NCBI GenBank assembly: GCA_937904325.1
Contig: CALGTK010000209.1
Span: 1-35,118 of the forward strand
Reading direction: 5' to 3'
DNA: 35,118 nucleotides
Origin: an uncultured Planctomyces sp.
GTDB lineage: Bacteria; Planctomycetota; Planctomycetia; Planctomycetales; Planctomycetaceae
In this document: positions 17,301 to 26,565 of the stretch, piece by piece
Numbering within the stretch: position 1 is the first letter of the stretch
Layout: the number at the start of each line of letters is the position of its first letter
Made by a program: the position numbers and the translations under genes
The notes under the pieces: generated by a model
What the model was told of the DNA's origin: nothing
Seen by the model: only the letters and a program-made list of their open reading frames with translations
Databases searched by the model: none

Positions 17301-20300
17301 CGATGCTGGTAAGAAACTCGCGATGCTTCTTCCACCGCGGGAAACAACCCTTTGTATTGAAAACGGAAGCCGGGTGATTGTTTTGTGGATGCGACTTCAA
17401 ACCACCGATCACCGGTGCCGTACAAAACCATGCGACGATGAATTGGGTCAAGTTGAGCGAATGGCACGTCCAGCAAGATGCCAATGTTGTTTGACATGGC
17501 CTGAAGCATCGCAAGGAAAACCGCACTGCTGGATGGATCTGGCCAGACAGCGACGGCAGCGTTCTGGAGTGAGCGGTGTGGATCGTCCAGCAGAACGTTC
17601 AGATCGGTGCCTTGCTGAATGCCCAGCCCTTCGCATTCCTGACACCATCCCAGCGGACTGTTAAACGAAAAATTGTTTGGGATCAGCTCTTCGAAACTCC
17701 TGCCGCATTCTTCGCACGCTCGGAACAGACTGTAGGATTCGACTATCCAATCGGTCTCGTCGCGACCGTCGTCAACAAGGGCAGTCCGCATCACGCCCTG
17801 GCCAATTCCCAGTGCGATCTCGACAGAATCGGCGATGCGAGAACGCTGTCGTTTTTTTACAAGGATTCGATCAACGACGACTTCTACGTTGTGCTTACGT
17901 TTGCGGTCGATCTCCGGAACGTCTTCCAGGCGGTGTGTTGTGCCGTCGACTCGAACCCGCGCGAAACCCTGCTCTCGAAGATTGTCCCACAGCCGTTCGT
18001 AAGCCTGCCCGACTCGAATTTCCTGCGGAGCGAGAAGCAGCAATTTGGTGCCCTCTGCCAGAGAAAGCAGTCGGGCGATGACTTCGTCCGTGGTTTGCGT
18101 GTTGACCGGAATCTGGCAGGCAGGGCAATACTGAATCCCCAGGCGGCACCAGAGAATTCGCAGGTAATCATAAATTTCGGTGACGGTTCCGACGGTCGAT
18201 CGCGGAGTCGCGCCAACACTTTTCTGCTCGATCGCGATCGACGGCTGCAGCCCATGAATGTGCTCGACGCGAGGCTTCGGCATCTGTCCGAGAAACTGTC
18301 GTGCGTAGGCAGAAAGCGATTCCACATACCGCCTCTGCCCTTCCGCGTAGAGCGTGTCCATGGCCAGTGAAGTCTTGCCGCTGCCGCTTGGTCCGCAGAA
18401 GACATTCATCTTATCGCGAGGCAACTCCAGATCGATATTCTGAAGGTTGTTCTGAGCCGCTCCGCGAACGGTAATCTGCTGCCGCGACGTTGATGACGAA
18501 AGCCGAGTCGTGTCTTTCTGCCATCGCAAAGCATCTTCGTCCCGCCCACTGTTGCCTCGTTTCTTTCGACGTTTGATATTAAGCACGGGCGCCAGCGCCG
18601 TTCCGGTATGAGAATCCAGATTGCTCGCCACGGCTTCGGGAGTGCCCGCACAGACAATCGTTCCGCCTCCGGCGCCGCCTTCCGGTCCGACATCAATGAC
18701 CCAGTCGGCGGTCTTGATAACGTCAACGCTGTGCTCGACAACCAGGACGGTGTTGCCTTTCCTGACAAATCCGTGCAGCACTTCGAGCAGTTTTTCGACA
18801 TCGGCGAAATGCAGCCCGGTTGTCGGCTCGTCGAGCAAGTAGATCGTCTGACCGGTTGATCGCTTGCCGAGTTCCCGGGCGAGTTTGATTCGCTGTGCTT
18901 CACCGCCGGACAGTGTTGGCGACGGCTGACCGAGCTTCAGATAATCAAGTCCGACGTCGTGCAGAGTCTGCAGCAGCCGGTAAATCTTCGGGACATTTTC
19001 AAAATGTTCCAATGCCTCCTGGACGTCCATGTTGAGCACTTCGGCGATATTCTTACCTTTGAAGCGGACTTCAAGCGTTTCGTGATGAAAGCGCTCGCCA
19101 TCGCACATCGGACAGGTCACCCAAATGTCGGCCAGAAAATCCATTTCCAGCTTGTTGGCACCGTGACCTTCGCAGGCTTCGCACCGTCCGCCGCTCACGT
19201 TGAAGCTGAACCGCCCAGGTTTGTATCCGCGAATCTTTGCTTCAGGCAGCTTTGCGTAGAGGTCGCGGATCAGGTCGAAAAGTTTGACGTAAGTTGCCGG
19301 GTTGGAACGCGGTGTTCTTCCAATCGGGGACTGATCAATGTCTATGGCCTTGTCGACATTCTCGATACCAGTGACGGATTCGTGATCACCTGGCTGACCT
19401 TTGCCCTTGTTGATGTCTCGATTGAGGGTCTGCCAGAGAATGTCGTTGACCAGCGAACTCTTCCCTGAACCGCTCGCCCCGGTCACACAGATGAAACAAC
19501 CGAGCGGAAATTCGACATCGACGTTCTGCAGGTTGTGATGCGTCGCTCCCTTGATCTTGATCAGCTCACCGTTGCCTGGGCGTCTTTCTGTTGGGATCTC
19601 TATTTTGCGGCGGCCGGAGAGGAATTGCCCGGTGACGCTCTTCTTCGATTTCTTGACGTCGATGACTGAACCTTCGACGACGATCTCGCCGCCACGCACG
19701 CCGGGGCCTGGTCCAAAATCGACGATGTAATCAGCAGCTTTCATTGTCTCTTCGTCATGCTCGACGACGATCACCGTGTTGCCCTGGTCACGCAGGTCGC
19801 AAAGGCTGTCGAGCAGCATTTTGTTATCACGCGGGTGCAGACCGATTGACGGCTCGTCGAGAATGTAAACGACGTCGACCAGCCCGCAGCCGATTTGGCC
19901 GGCAAGGCGGATACGTTGGCTTTCTCCGCCAGAAAGTGTCGGTGCCGTTCGTTCGAGAGTGAGATAATTCAATCCGCATCTCAACAGGAATCCTGAACGA
20001 CCGCGGATCTCTTTGAGGGCTTCGCCAGCGATGTACTGCTGTGTTTCAGTCAGGTCGAGCGAGTCGAAAAAATGCCATGCAGATTGGATATCCAACGCGC
20101 AGACCTGAGAAATGTTCAATGTCGCCGGGCGTTGATTGACGCGTTTTTTCTTCCCGTTCTTTTTTGCTCCGGTCGTCTTGCCGAACGCTCCCACTCCGTT
20201 GAGGTATTCAGAACTGTTTGTTGTGAGCGTGACAGCGGCCGCCTCGCGATTGAGTCTGCTGCCTCCGCAACTCGTGCACTTCACAAATCTCATGTGCTTT

Positions 20301-21679
20301 TCGAGCTGCCGTCGCCGCATGGGGTTATTCGTTTTACGGTAGCCTTCCAGCAACTCCGAAATAAACCCTTCGAACGTGCCACCGTGCTTCCAGGTACCTC
20401 CGCGATAACCCCATTCGTAAGTGATGTGCCGATCGCCCAGCCCGAACAGAAACAGCTGCTTCTGCTGGTCGGACAAATCCCGCCAGGGTGTTTTCAGGAA
20501 GCTGCCTTCTTTGACGTTGAGGTCTGTTTCGATCGCTCCTCCGACACCCTTATAGATGTGCCGCCGCCAACGGCCGATTCCTTTGATCGCTCCCAGTAAT
20601 GCCAGGCAACCATTCCATAGCGACTTCTTTTCATCCTGCACGAGTGACTCGACGACGAACTCAAATCTTTCGCCCAGCCCGTTGCACTCACGACACATCC
20701 CCTGCGGGCTGTTGAAACTGAAGAGTTGCGGCGACGGCGGCTCGAAGCTGATCCCGCAGTCTGTGCAGGCGTAGTGCGAACTGAAGAGTTGCTCGGACGA
20801 CCCGCCCGGCCCGTCACCACGAGTCTCATTTTTTTGCGGGTTGGCTTCTTCCTTCACAACAAGCAGGCTGCCTTCGCCGAGCTTCAATGCCTGTTCGACG
20901 GACTCAGCCAGTCGCGCACGCAGGGCCTTGCCGGCAACGATACGGTCGATGACAACTTCGATGTAGTGTCGCATCTGGCGGTCGAGCTTCAGGTCATCCG
21001 ACAGTTGCACGATCTCGCCGTCCACGCGTGCCCGGACAAAACCCTGCTTCAATAGATCGTCGAACAGATCGCGGTACTCGCCCTTTTGACCCTGGATGAT
21101 CGGTGCAAGAAGTTGGAATTTCATTCCATCTTCGAAGCGGCCAATCGTGTCGATGATCTGCTCGACCGATTGAGCGGTGACTGGCTTGCCGCATTGATAG
21201 CAGCTTTGCGTACCGACTCGCGCAAACAGAACTCTCAGATAGTCGTAAATTTCCGTGATCGTGCCGACGGTGCTGCGAGGGTTGCGGCCGCTTGTTTTCT
21301 GCTGGATGGAGATCGACGGAGCCAGCCCTGTGATCGCATCTACTTCCGGCTTCGGCATCTGTCCCAGAAACTGTCGCGCGTAGCTGGACAGCGACTCGAC
21401 GTACCGCCGCTGCCCTTCAGCGTAAAGCGTGTCAAACGCCAGCGAACTCTTCCCCGAACCACTGACGCCGGTCATCACGATCAGCTTGTTCTTCGGCAGC
21501 TTCAACGAAACATCGCGCAGGTTATGCTCCCGAGCGCCGCGGATTACAATCTCTTGAGGTTCAGAACTGGCCTTCGCTTTGCGAGGCTTTGTTACCGCAG
21601 TTCTTTTTACAACTGCTTTTTTCTTTTTGTTGTCCGCTGCTTTTGTCGTTGTTGCAGAGCCAGTTCCGCGTCGAGCCAT
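14336..21679 (-). CDS. uvrA: double (tandem-fused) UvrA excinuclease ABC subunit A with duplicated unknown C-terminal module
   Basis: A 2,447-residue protein, about 2.6 times the usual UvrA length of about 940. Two complete UvrA units follow each other (residues about 45-1060 and about 1085-2030). Each has two ATPase halves. The four Walker A motifs are GVSGSGKSS (about 71), GASGSGKSS (about 740), GPSGSGKTS (about 1100) and GVSGSGKSS (about 1750). All four LSGGE signatures and LDEPxxGLH Walker B motifs are intact. Both units keep the zinc modules (CxxC pairs around SFNSP, and GGRCExCEGxG...CxxC). Residues about 2035-2447 are extra and hold two copies of a GRKWH-containing module I do not recognise. 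UvrA finds bulky DNA damage and loads UvrB in nucleotide excision repair, and normally works as a dimer; this chain could be a built-in dimer. The start is the ATG at 21679, with a TTG five codons upstream as the alternative. Stops and frame are intact throughout. Confidence 0.93.
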   Translation of the reverse strand: MARRGTGSATTTKAADNKKKKAVVKRTAVTKPRKAKASSEPQEIVIRGAREHNLRDVSLKLPKNKLIVMTGVSGSGKSSLAFDTLYAEGQRRYVESLSSYARQFLGQMPKPEVDAITGLAPSISIQQKTSGRNPRSTVGTITEIYDYLRVLFARVGTQSCYQCGKPVTAQSVEQIIDTIGRFEDGMKFQLLAPIIQGQKGEYRDLFDDLLKQGFVRARVDGEIVQLSDDLKLDRQMRHYIEVVIDRIVAGKALRARLAESVEQALKLGEGSLLVVKEEANPQKNETRGDGPGGSSEQLFSSHYACTDCGISFEPPSPQLFSFNSPQGMCRECNGLGERFEFVVESLVQDEKKSLWNGCLALLGAIKGIGRWRRHIYKGVGGAIETDLNVKEGSFLKTPWRDLSDQQKQLFLFGLGDRHITYEWGYRGGTWKHGGTFEGFISELLEGYRKTNNPMRRRQLEKHMRFVKCTSCGGSRLNREAAAVTLTTNSSEYLNGVGAFGKTTGAKKNGKKKRVNQRPATLNISQVCALDIQSAWHFFDSLDLTETQQYIAGEALKEIRGRSGFLLRCGLNYLTLERTAPTLSGGESQRIRLAGQIGCGLVDVVYILDEPSIGLHPRDNKMLLDSLCDLRDQGNTVIVVEHDEETMKAADYIVDFGPGPGVRGGEIVVEGSVIDVKKSKKSVTGQFLSGRRKIEIPTERRPGNGELIKIKGATHHNLQNVDVEFPLGCFICVTGASGSGKSSLVNDILWQTLNRDINKGKGQPGDHESVTGIENVDKAIDIDQSPIGRTPRSNPATYVKLFDLIRDLYAKLPEAKIRGYKPGRFSFNVSGGRCEACEGHGANKLEMDFLADIWVTCPMCDGERFHHETLEVRFKGKNIAEVLNMDVQEALEHFENVPKIYRLLQTLHDVGLDYLKLGQPSPTLSGGEAQRIKLARELGKRSTGQTIYLLDEPTTGLHFADVEKLLEVLHGFVRKGNTVLVVEHSVDVIKTADWVIDVGPEGGAGGGTIVCAGTPEAVASNLDSHTGTALAPVLNIKRRKKRGNSGRDEDALRWQKDTTRLSSSTSRQQITVRGAAQNNLQNIDLELPRDKMNVFCGPSGSGKTSLAMDTLYAEGQRRYVESLSAYARQFLGQMPKPRVEHIHGLQPSIAIEQKSVGATPRSTVGTVTEIYDYLRILWCRLGIQYCPACQIPVNTQTTDEVIARLLSLAEGTKLLLLAPQEIRVGQAYERLWDNLREQGFARVRVDGTTHRLEDVPEIDRKRKHNVEVVVDRILVKKRQRSRIADSVEIALGIGQGVMRTALVDDGRDETDWIVESYSLFRACEECGRSFEELIPNNFSFNSPLGWCQECEGLGIQQGTDLNVLLDDPHRSLQNAAVAVWPDPSSSAVFLAMLQAMSNNIGILLDVPFAQLDPIHRRMVLYGTGDRWFEVASTKQSPGFRFQYKGLFPAVEEASRVSYQHRRHLASLVGDIPCSTCDGARIRDDAANIRFQGKTLQQVCETPLGLALDVLKKIRLTGDDKRVAGDLLEEARGRMSFLVEVGLDYLTLQRSLPTLSGGETQRIRLAGQIGRALTGVLYVLDEPTIGLHPRDNARLLTALHRLRDLGNTMILVEHDREVIASADRVFDFGPGAGRFGGTITEQGTPKQLASRMKSLTGEYLGEKRQILIPETRRMPFSGQGPPEEVSTTDVTVAGKKSKTRKKVSKKKAKHLTTSATVGGWMELLGARLNNLRDVDLRIPLGMFTVVTGVSGSGKSSLIEDTLAKALVKHFHRANEQPGPYETLNGLGLVNKAIVVDQAPLGSTPKSNPGTYTGVFDHIRELFCRLPDSKVRGYRPGRFSFNRPGGRCDSCEGDGQKKIEMHFLPDVWVECDECRGERYNRETLSVKYRGHSIADVLNLSIGQCLELFENIPKIRKTMSTLCAIGLDYLTLGQSATTLSGGEAQRVKLAAELARPNTGKTVYILDEPTTGLHFHDIDKLLKVLNSLVEAGNTVIVIEHNLDVIKTADWVIDLGPEAGNGGGWIVAEGTPENLVEGLKSENQETPDGGEQRRSHTAEQLVNVLATGRRGTREIFDAAAEGKKREGDLTMAQVGKDARMPWEVDGRKWHTRDRIAHSGKPCQWEGIALEMLVEQLTSDTSESDTNSAPAQKKRVTRKKKPVATAALMTGSDLLKAQAAASGDGDGSQPSPLSLKTVWNDSSTVEITGDDKRLGWFVHALTRDEWLLKLYFRVQRDCFDQKELASSLNLRNVDDINELPIYGRSDRVRVKNKPAGYQEVLITVHWLSEIDTLEFRDFLTAARTSYIERVAATSTDVKDVAPWKVLGRKWHLMQKGFPAEKRPKWKKEVLDTLLGVFDKIIPDGDVVWNERAFVRYRQSGSKDDWAVICTKRRSGIDLVITPRDESVGAGSVAGIVAEHEAVKGKKGKSAIRLRFDKLAQVKSPKVRAFLKKCL

Positions 21680-22206
21680 GAGACGGTCTATCAATGTGAG
21701 AAATGCGTGGTGCGATGGTCAATCGATCAGGAGCCTACCAGTAGTAGTATAGAACTCCGACCCGCGCGGCCCAATCGATCGTCCTGAGCAAATGTCTGTT
21801 GCTGGACACCATGTTGACCCACACCGAATCGCCCGAGGATCATTGGCGACCGAATCCTCAGATTGCAGTCGTGCCGTCAGACAAACTCAAAATCACAGAG
21901 GTCAATCGCCAAAAGCCATTCTTACTGCCTGGCCGCTACACAGCCATTCTTGCCGTGCGACCCTGCAAATTTGGAACATACAGGACAGATCTGATAAGAA
22001 TCGCGGCTTTTATTTAGTCAGTCTTTCTGAGAAAACAGAAATCATTCGCCGGTCAATCGTTTCTCAGATTCTGGCAAATTAGTACTAAGACGTCGATTAC
22101 TGGCTCGTCATTGAGGCAGCACGACTCAGCAGCACGGCTGTTTTTCGCGGAGAGTTGCGAGAAACTGAGGTCGCCTGAACTGAGACATGAAAGTCCGGAG
22201 ACGATG
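21680..22206. other. 527-bp divergent intergenic region between uvrA and the sigma factor
   Basis: It must hold the promoters of both diverging genes, but no convincing -35/-10 pair could be assigned by eye. A 72-codon open frame at 21799-22017 has no ribosome site or recognisable product. A GGAAC at 21972 followed thirteen bases later by CTGAT is reminiscent of ECF promoters, but the spacing is too short to call. Confidence 0.3.
22197..22200 (+). promoter_or_regulatory. ribosome binding site of the ECF sigma factor gene
   Basis: GGAG lies three bases before the ATG at 22204 and six before the ATG at 22207. The second spacing is the better one, so 22207 was chosen. Confidence 0.6.
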
Positions 22207-22725
22207 ATGAACAACGGGCAAGTCAGCCAGTCCGAGTGGGTCCGGGAGGCTCTTCTCAAGTTTGAAGGGCCGCTGGTTCGTTATGCGCAGCGAATCACCG
22301 GTGAGCTGGAACTGGCTCGCGACGTCGTGCAGGAAACATTCCTCAAGCTCTGCCGGCAGGATCGAACGGAGGTGGAGGGCCATCTTTCTCAATGGCTGTT
22401 CACCGTCTGCCGAAACAGAGCTCTTGACGTTCAGCGAAAGGAGCGTCGGATGACGACGACCACGACCCTTGATCAGCGAACCTCAACAGCCGGAGACGAC
22501 GCGCCGGGCGCCGCGGCCGAACAGAAGGACTCGATGGCCCGGCTGCTTCAGCAACTCGACCGCCTGCCGGACAGCCAGCAGGACGTCATTCGGCTGAAAT
22601 TTCAAAACGAACTCAGCTATCGCGAAATTTCGGAAATCACGGGCCTGACGGTGTCCAACGTCGGCTTCCTGCTTCACGTCGGCCTGAAACGGCTGCGTGA
22701 GCGAATGCAGGTCGAACTCGCGTAA
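22207..22725 (+). CDS. ECF-type RNA polymerase sigma-70 factor
   Basis: A 172-residue extracytoplasmic-function sigma factor. Region 2 spans residues about 15-75 (FEGPLVRYAQRITG...LARDVVQETFLKL...WLFTVCRNRALDVQRKERR), which binds core polymerase and the -10 element. Region 4 spans residues about 110-170 (LPDSQQDVIRLKF...SYREISEITGLTVSNVGFLLHVGLKRLRE), a helix-turn-helix for the -35 element. There is no region 3 and no extra C-terminal domain. An upstream open stretch from 22111 is excluded because the ribosome site sits at 22197-22200. The next gene, 106 bp downstream on the same strand, encodes a membrane protein with an anti-sigma-like N-terminus, so this sigma is probably held inactive by it. 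Its target promoters are unknown. Confidence 0.9.
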   Translation: MNNGQVSQSEWVREALLKFEGPLVRYAQRITGELELARDVVQETFLKLCRQDRTEVEGHLSQWLFTVCRNRALDVQRKERRMTTTTTLDQRTSTAGDDAPGAAAEQKDSMARLLQQLDRLPDSQQDVIRLKFQNELSYREISEITGLTVSNVGFLLHVGLKRLRERMQVELA

Positions 22726-22831
22726 CTGTGTGACGGAGTGAGCGGGTGACAGTTTCAAGTTTCATCCCGCACTTTGTTACCCCGCCGCCTGCACACTCTC
22801 TTACAACCTTCCTCCCAACGGGAGATTCGAA

Positions 22832-25800
22832 ATGACGAATCCAGCTTTCAACTCCGAAGATCCTCGCCTGACAGCCTTCGTGCTGGACGAAATCGACGAC
22901 AGCGACCGAGCAGAAATTGAACAGCTGCTTGAGACTTCAACAGAAGCTCGTGCAGCCGTGAAGGAAATCGAAGAAACGATCGGCGTGCTCAAAGAAGGAC
23001 TGGCTGGCGAGCCAACTCCAGAATTGACGACCGAGCAGCGAGCAGCCGTCGAAGCGCAACTTTCTGGCCCGTCCGTGTCTTTGGGAGCAGAGTCTGGATC
23101 GCCTGAGCGGTCGAGTTTCGGAACGGTTGTCGGTGGTTTTCTGAGCGTTGTAGCTTTAGGCGTCATGGCCGCGCTGGTTCTTCCAGCGGTCAATAACGCC
23201 AATCAGTCATCGCAATTCGCGAGCGAAGATGTCGCGGCAACGTCGACACCGAAGTTGATGGCAATGAATGACGCCTCTGAGCTGGAAGAAAGTTCCGACT
23301 TTGGCGTCGCGGCGGACACTTCGAGTTCCGAAAAACTTTTTTTGGAGACGAAGGTTCGTGAGCCGAGGGATGAGATTCTGGATAAAATTATCGCCAACGA
23401 CAAACTGAGAGACATGCGATTAACTTCAGAAAAAAGACAATTGCCCAGTGAGTCGTATCAGTTTAAGCAACAAGTTGCACAGTTGAATAACGCCGGTAGC
23501 CACAGATCGCGTACCACGTCTCAACCATTTGCTGAAGGTCGCAGTGGAAATAATCTTGCGAAACGTGACGGTGCGCAGCCGGAGCCGACAATGGCTGATA
23601 AGAACTCGAAAGACCTTGGCCTGACTTCTCGGTCGAAAGGTCCCACCGAATCCCAAACGGCACAGCGATTGATCGCTGACACTGGCTCGCGACCACCGTC
23701 AAACGGCAGTCGGCAGAGGAAGGTTGGTGGTGGCGCCAGACCGGCAGTTACAAATCAGCCGAGATCAGCTCCGTTTGCTGCAGGAGAATCGCTACCAGAA
23801 AACGGATCTGACGTCTCGTCAAAGGGTTCATCTCAAAGTAACAAGGGAGCACTCGTGGGTAACCGGGGCGATGCCGTGGTGGACTCACCAGAACCGGCGA
23901 GTGCTGCTGCTCTGCTGCCAGAGCAAGCCGTAAAGACATTGCCGGCTCCCGGACGGAATTCCGCGGGTCTGCAAAAGTCAGACCGCTCGGTAGCGTTTGT
24001 GCCAGACCATAATGAATCGAAGAAACGGATTTCCTTCAAAGAGAATCGAGACGCTTCTGGAAAAACGAAGGCAATGGACGGGCCAGTTCCGGTCTCAGAA
24101 GCAGTCGTCGTTGAACAAGTCCGCGATCAGGAAGAAGCTCTTATCCCTGGAGCAAAGACTGAACAACTGACTGAGCTGTCAAAGACCATTGCCGAAAAAC
24201 AGAAACAGATTCAACTGGCTGCAATCGACAGTAGAACGACCAGAAAAGGCTATCGACGTGGGTTAGGTCTGGAAGGACGCGATCTTCAGGAGCAGCTTAG
24301 CTGGTACTCCGAGAATCTCAGTCTCGCTCGGAACAGTCAGGAGAAAATGCCGGAAGAGAAAATTAATTCGTCAATTGGTTTCGGCAGTGAGTACTACGCG
24401 ACCATCGTCGAAAACGATTTCATCGTTCCGGTACCCGGAGACAAAGAAAAATCACTTTCGACGATCTCGGTCGACGTCGATACGGCCAGCTATGCCAACA
24501 TGCGGCGGTTCCTGAATCGTGATCAGCTTCCACCTGCGAACTCGGTGCGGATCGAAGAGCTGGTCAATTACTTCAAATACAACTATCCGGAGCCTGAAGG
24601 CGACGAGCCATTCTCGGTGAAGACCGAATTGGCGGCGTGCCCGTGGCAGCCGAGTCATCGTCTGGCAATGGTCGGCCTGAAGGCAAAGACGATCGAAAAG
24701 GCTCAGCGGCCGCCGACGAATCTCGTCTTCCTGCTGGACGTTTCCGGGTCAATGCGAGCTTCTAACAAGCTGCCGCTCGTGCAGCAGTCAATGAGGTTGC
24801 TCGTCGAAGAAATGACTGAAGATGACCGAGTGTCCATTGTGACTTACGCCAGCAACGCCGGCGTACGACTGCAGTCGACTCTGGGATCGAAGAAGCAGGA
24901 CATCCTGAACGCGATCAACGGCCTGCGAGCAGGAGGGTCAACCAACGGCGAAGGCGGCATTCGCATCGCTTATGACGAAGCTAACCGTCACTACTTCCAG
25001 GGGGGAGCAAACCGGGTCATCCTGTGTTCGGACGGCGACTTCAATGTTGGCAAGAGCAGCGATGGCGACCTGGTCGAACTGATTCAGGAAAAAGCCGCCA
25101 GCGGTGTATTCCTGAGCGTATTCGGGTTCGGCATGGGTAACCTGAAAGATGGCAAACTGGAAAAAATCGCCGACAAGGGCAACGGCCACTACGGCTACAT
25201 CGACAACCTGAACGAAGCTCGCAAGGTCTTCCAGGACGAACTGGTCGGCACACTCTATACCGTTGCTAAAGATGTAAAGCTGCAAGTTGAGTTCAACCCG
25301 GCAACTGTTGGAGCGTACCGACTGATTGGTTACGAAAACCGAAAGCTGGATGCTCAGGACTTCACCGACGACAGCAAGGACGCTGGCGAAATCGGGTCGG
25401 GCCACACGGTGACAGCTCTGTACGAAATCATTCCGAAGCAGGTTCTGCTGGCAGAGCCGAATGTCGACGGCCTGAAGTATCAGTCAACGGCGAAGAAGCC
25501 AGCCAGCGAAGGGGCAAAGGAAACTGCAGGAGACGCTCCGACGCCCGAGTCCAGTTCAGACTCAGGCGGCAAACCGGTTGAACTGACAGAGACGTCGACT
25601 GTTCAAGAGGAACTGCTGACAATCAAACTACGATACAAGAAGCCGGATGAAGAAATCAGCCAGCCAGTGTTCCAGAACTTCGTGGTGAAAGACGTTCGGT
25701 TAGCTGGCCAGCAGCTCTCGGCGGCCAGCGATGACCTGATGTTTGCCGCGTCGGTGGCTTCGTTTGGAATGAATCTTCGGGGGTCGAAATACCGAGGCAA

Positions 25801-26275
25801 CTGGGGCTTCGCCGAAGCTCTGGAAACCGCTCAGGGAGCACAGAATGACGGCAGTGATGCTCAGCGAACTGAGTTCATCCAGCTTGTCCAGCGAGCGATG
25901 CGGATCACCGGCCAGCAGACCGGACCGCAGCCTCGGACCAGCCAGGGAACGACGACTCGACCGGGCGAGTTGGCGGCAACCGAAGCTCGTATCAAAGCAT
26001 CGGTCAGCGGCAAGTATCGCCGCCTGGTGAAGAAGATCGAAGTTCGTGACGACTTCCAGCGGTTCGGGGCGTTCAACGACTACGGCCACTGGGACGGCAC
26101 CGAGTATTCCGGTCACAAAGACCTGCCGCCTGGCAATTGGGTTTACGTTTACCCGAACTGGTACATCTGGGCGGAAGCCATTGTTCCACCAGTTGAAGAC
26201 AAGCCCGCAGTCGAAGCGGCTGAACCCCGTGGCGGTGAAGACAAGCCTGCCACGGAAAAGTCTGCGGTCAAGTAG
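22832..26275 (+). CDS. transmembrane anti-sigma-like protein with YfbK-type von Willebrand A domain
   Basis: A 1,147-residue protein; GGAG seven bases before the ATG supports the start. Residues 1-55 (LTAFVLDEIDDSDRAEIEQLLE...) resemble the cytoplasmic anti-sigma-like head found before vWA domains in planctomycetes; no HxxxCxxC zinc motif is seen. One membrane helix lies at about 97-119. A long low-complexity Ser/Gln/Arg-rich linker runs to about 520. Residues about 525-620 match the vWF-A N-terminal domain (STISVDVDTASYANMRRFLN). Residues about 630-800 form a vWA domain with an intact metal site, DVSGSM (D636). Residues about 820-1020 match the YfbK C-terminal domain (DUF3520), followed by an aromatic tail (GNWVYVYPNWYIW). 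The protein probably binds something outside the membrane and controls the neighbouring sigma factor. The ligand is unknown and the anti-sigma role is inferred. Confidence 0.85.
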   Translation: MTNPAFNSEDPRLTAFVLDEIDDSDRAEIEQLLETSTEARAAVKEIEETIGVLKEGLAGEPTPELTTEQRAAVEAQLSGPSVSLGAESGSPERSSFGTVVGGFLSVVALGVMAALVLPAVNNANQSSQFASEDVAATSTPKLMAMNDASELEESSDFGVAADTSSSEKLFLETKVREPRDEILDKIIANDKLRDMRLTSEKRQLPSESYQFKQQVAQLNNAGSHRSRTTSQPFAEGRSGNNLAKRDGAQPEPTMADKNSKDLGLTSRSKGPTESQTAQRLIADTGSRPPSNGSRQRKVGGGARPAVTNQPRSAPFAAGESLPENGSDVSSKGSSQSNKGALVGNRGDAVVDSPEPASAAALLPEQAVKTLPAPGRNSAGLQKSDRSVAFVPDHNESKKRISFKENRDASGKTKAMDGPVPVSEAVVVEQVRDQEEALIPGAKTEQLTELSKTIAEKQKQIQLAAIDSRTTRKGYRRGLGLEGRDLQEQLSWYSENLSLARNSQEKMPEEKINSSIGFGSEYYATIVENDFIVPVPGDKEKSLSTISVDVDTASYANMRRFLNRDQLPPANSVRIEELVNYFKYNYPEPEGDEPFSVKTELAACPWQPSHRLAMVGLKAKTIEKAQRPPTNLVFLLDVSGSMRASNKLPLVQQSMRLLVEEMTEDDRVSIVTYASNAGVRLQSTLGSKKQDILNAINGLRAGGSTNGEGGIRIAYDEANRHYFQGGANRVILCSDGDFNVGKSSDGDLVELIQEKAASGVFLSVFGFGMGNLKDGKLEKIADKGNGHYGYIDNLNEARKVFQDELVGTLYTVAKDVKLQVEFNPATVGAYRLIGYENRKLDAQDFTDDSKDAGEIGSGHTVTALYEIIPKQVLLAEPNVDGLKYQSTAKKPASEGAKETAGDAPTPESSSDSGGKPVELTETSTVQEELLTIKLRYKKPDEEISQPVFQNFVVKDVRLAGQQLSAASDDLMFAASVASFGMNLRGSKYRGNWGFAEALETAQGAQNDGSDAQRTEFIQLVQRAMRITGQQTGPQPRTSQGTTTRPGELAATEARIKASVSGKYRRLVKKIEVRDDFQRFGAFNDYGHWDGTEYSGHKDLPPGNWVYVYPNWYIWAEAIVPPVEDKPAVEAAEPRGGEDKPATEKSAVK

Positions 26276-26301
26276 GTCAGACGCTGACGGACGGAATCTC
26301 G

Positions 26302-26342
26302 AAAACGGTGCGGTGTGTCCCGAACATGCCGCACCGTTTTTT
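26302..26342 (+). terminator. strong intrinsic terminator after the anti-sigma/vWA gene
   Basis: A perfect 12-bp stem, AAAACGGTGCGG with CCGCACCGTTTT, encloses a 15-base loop and ends in six T residues. It starts 26 bases after the stop, so the downstream lipoprotein needs its own promoter or read-through. Confidence 0.88.
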
Positions 26343-26481
26343 ACGCTTCGACATAAAGAGAATTCCTGACGCACCATCGGGAATATTCGGTGACCGTGAC
26401 GCATCTCGTAAGGAATGAGTTCGAAAGGATTTTCCGTTTTCTGTGGCAAGTGAATCCGTCGCGTAAGCCTCGAAGGGGCTG

Positions 26482-26498
26482 ACGACACGGAGTGTCGT
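26482..26498. repeat. short perfect hairpin upstream of the vWA lipoprotein
   Basis: ACGACAC-GGA-GTGTCGT, a 7-bp stem with a three-base loop, lies in the 220-bp leader region before the next gene. It has no T-run. It could be an operator, an mRNA leader element or a dispersed repeat. Confidence 0.35.
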
Positions 26499-26554
26499 GC
26501 CACTGTGGAAAAGATATTTCGGACACGTTTCCAGGCGACGTTCCTCAAAAACTC

Positions 26555-26558
26555 GGAG
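26555..26558 (+). promoter_or_regulatory. ribosome binding site of the vWA lipoprotein gene
   Basis: GGAG seven bases before the ATG at 26566. It selects this start over the in-frame GTG at 26497 and places the signal peptide at the N-terminus. Confidence 0.65.
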
Positions 26559-26565
26559 ACTCGCA

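Noticed and set aside
17576-18370. 264-codon plus-strand frame opposite uvrA
   Set aside because: It lies wholly opposite the second UvrA unit, whose motifs are intact; no independent signal.
21972-21995. GGAAC...CTGAT as an ECF promoter before the sigma gene
   Set aside because: The spacing of 13 bases is too short for a normal ECF promoter and the match is partial.
21799-22017. 72-codon frame in the uvrA/sigma intergenic region
   Set aside because: No ribosome site, no recognisable product, and unremarkable codon use.
26497-26565. GTG start at 26497 for the vWA lipoprotein
   Set aside because: It would put 23 residues before the signal peptide, and a GGAG site points to the ATG at 26566.
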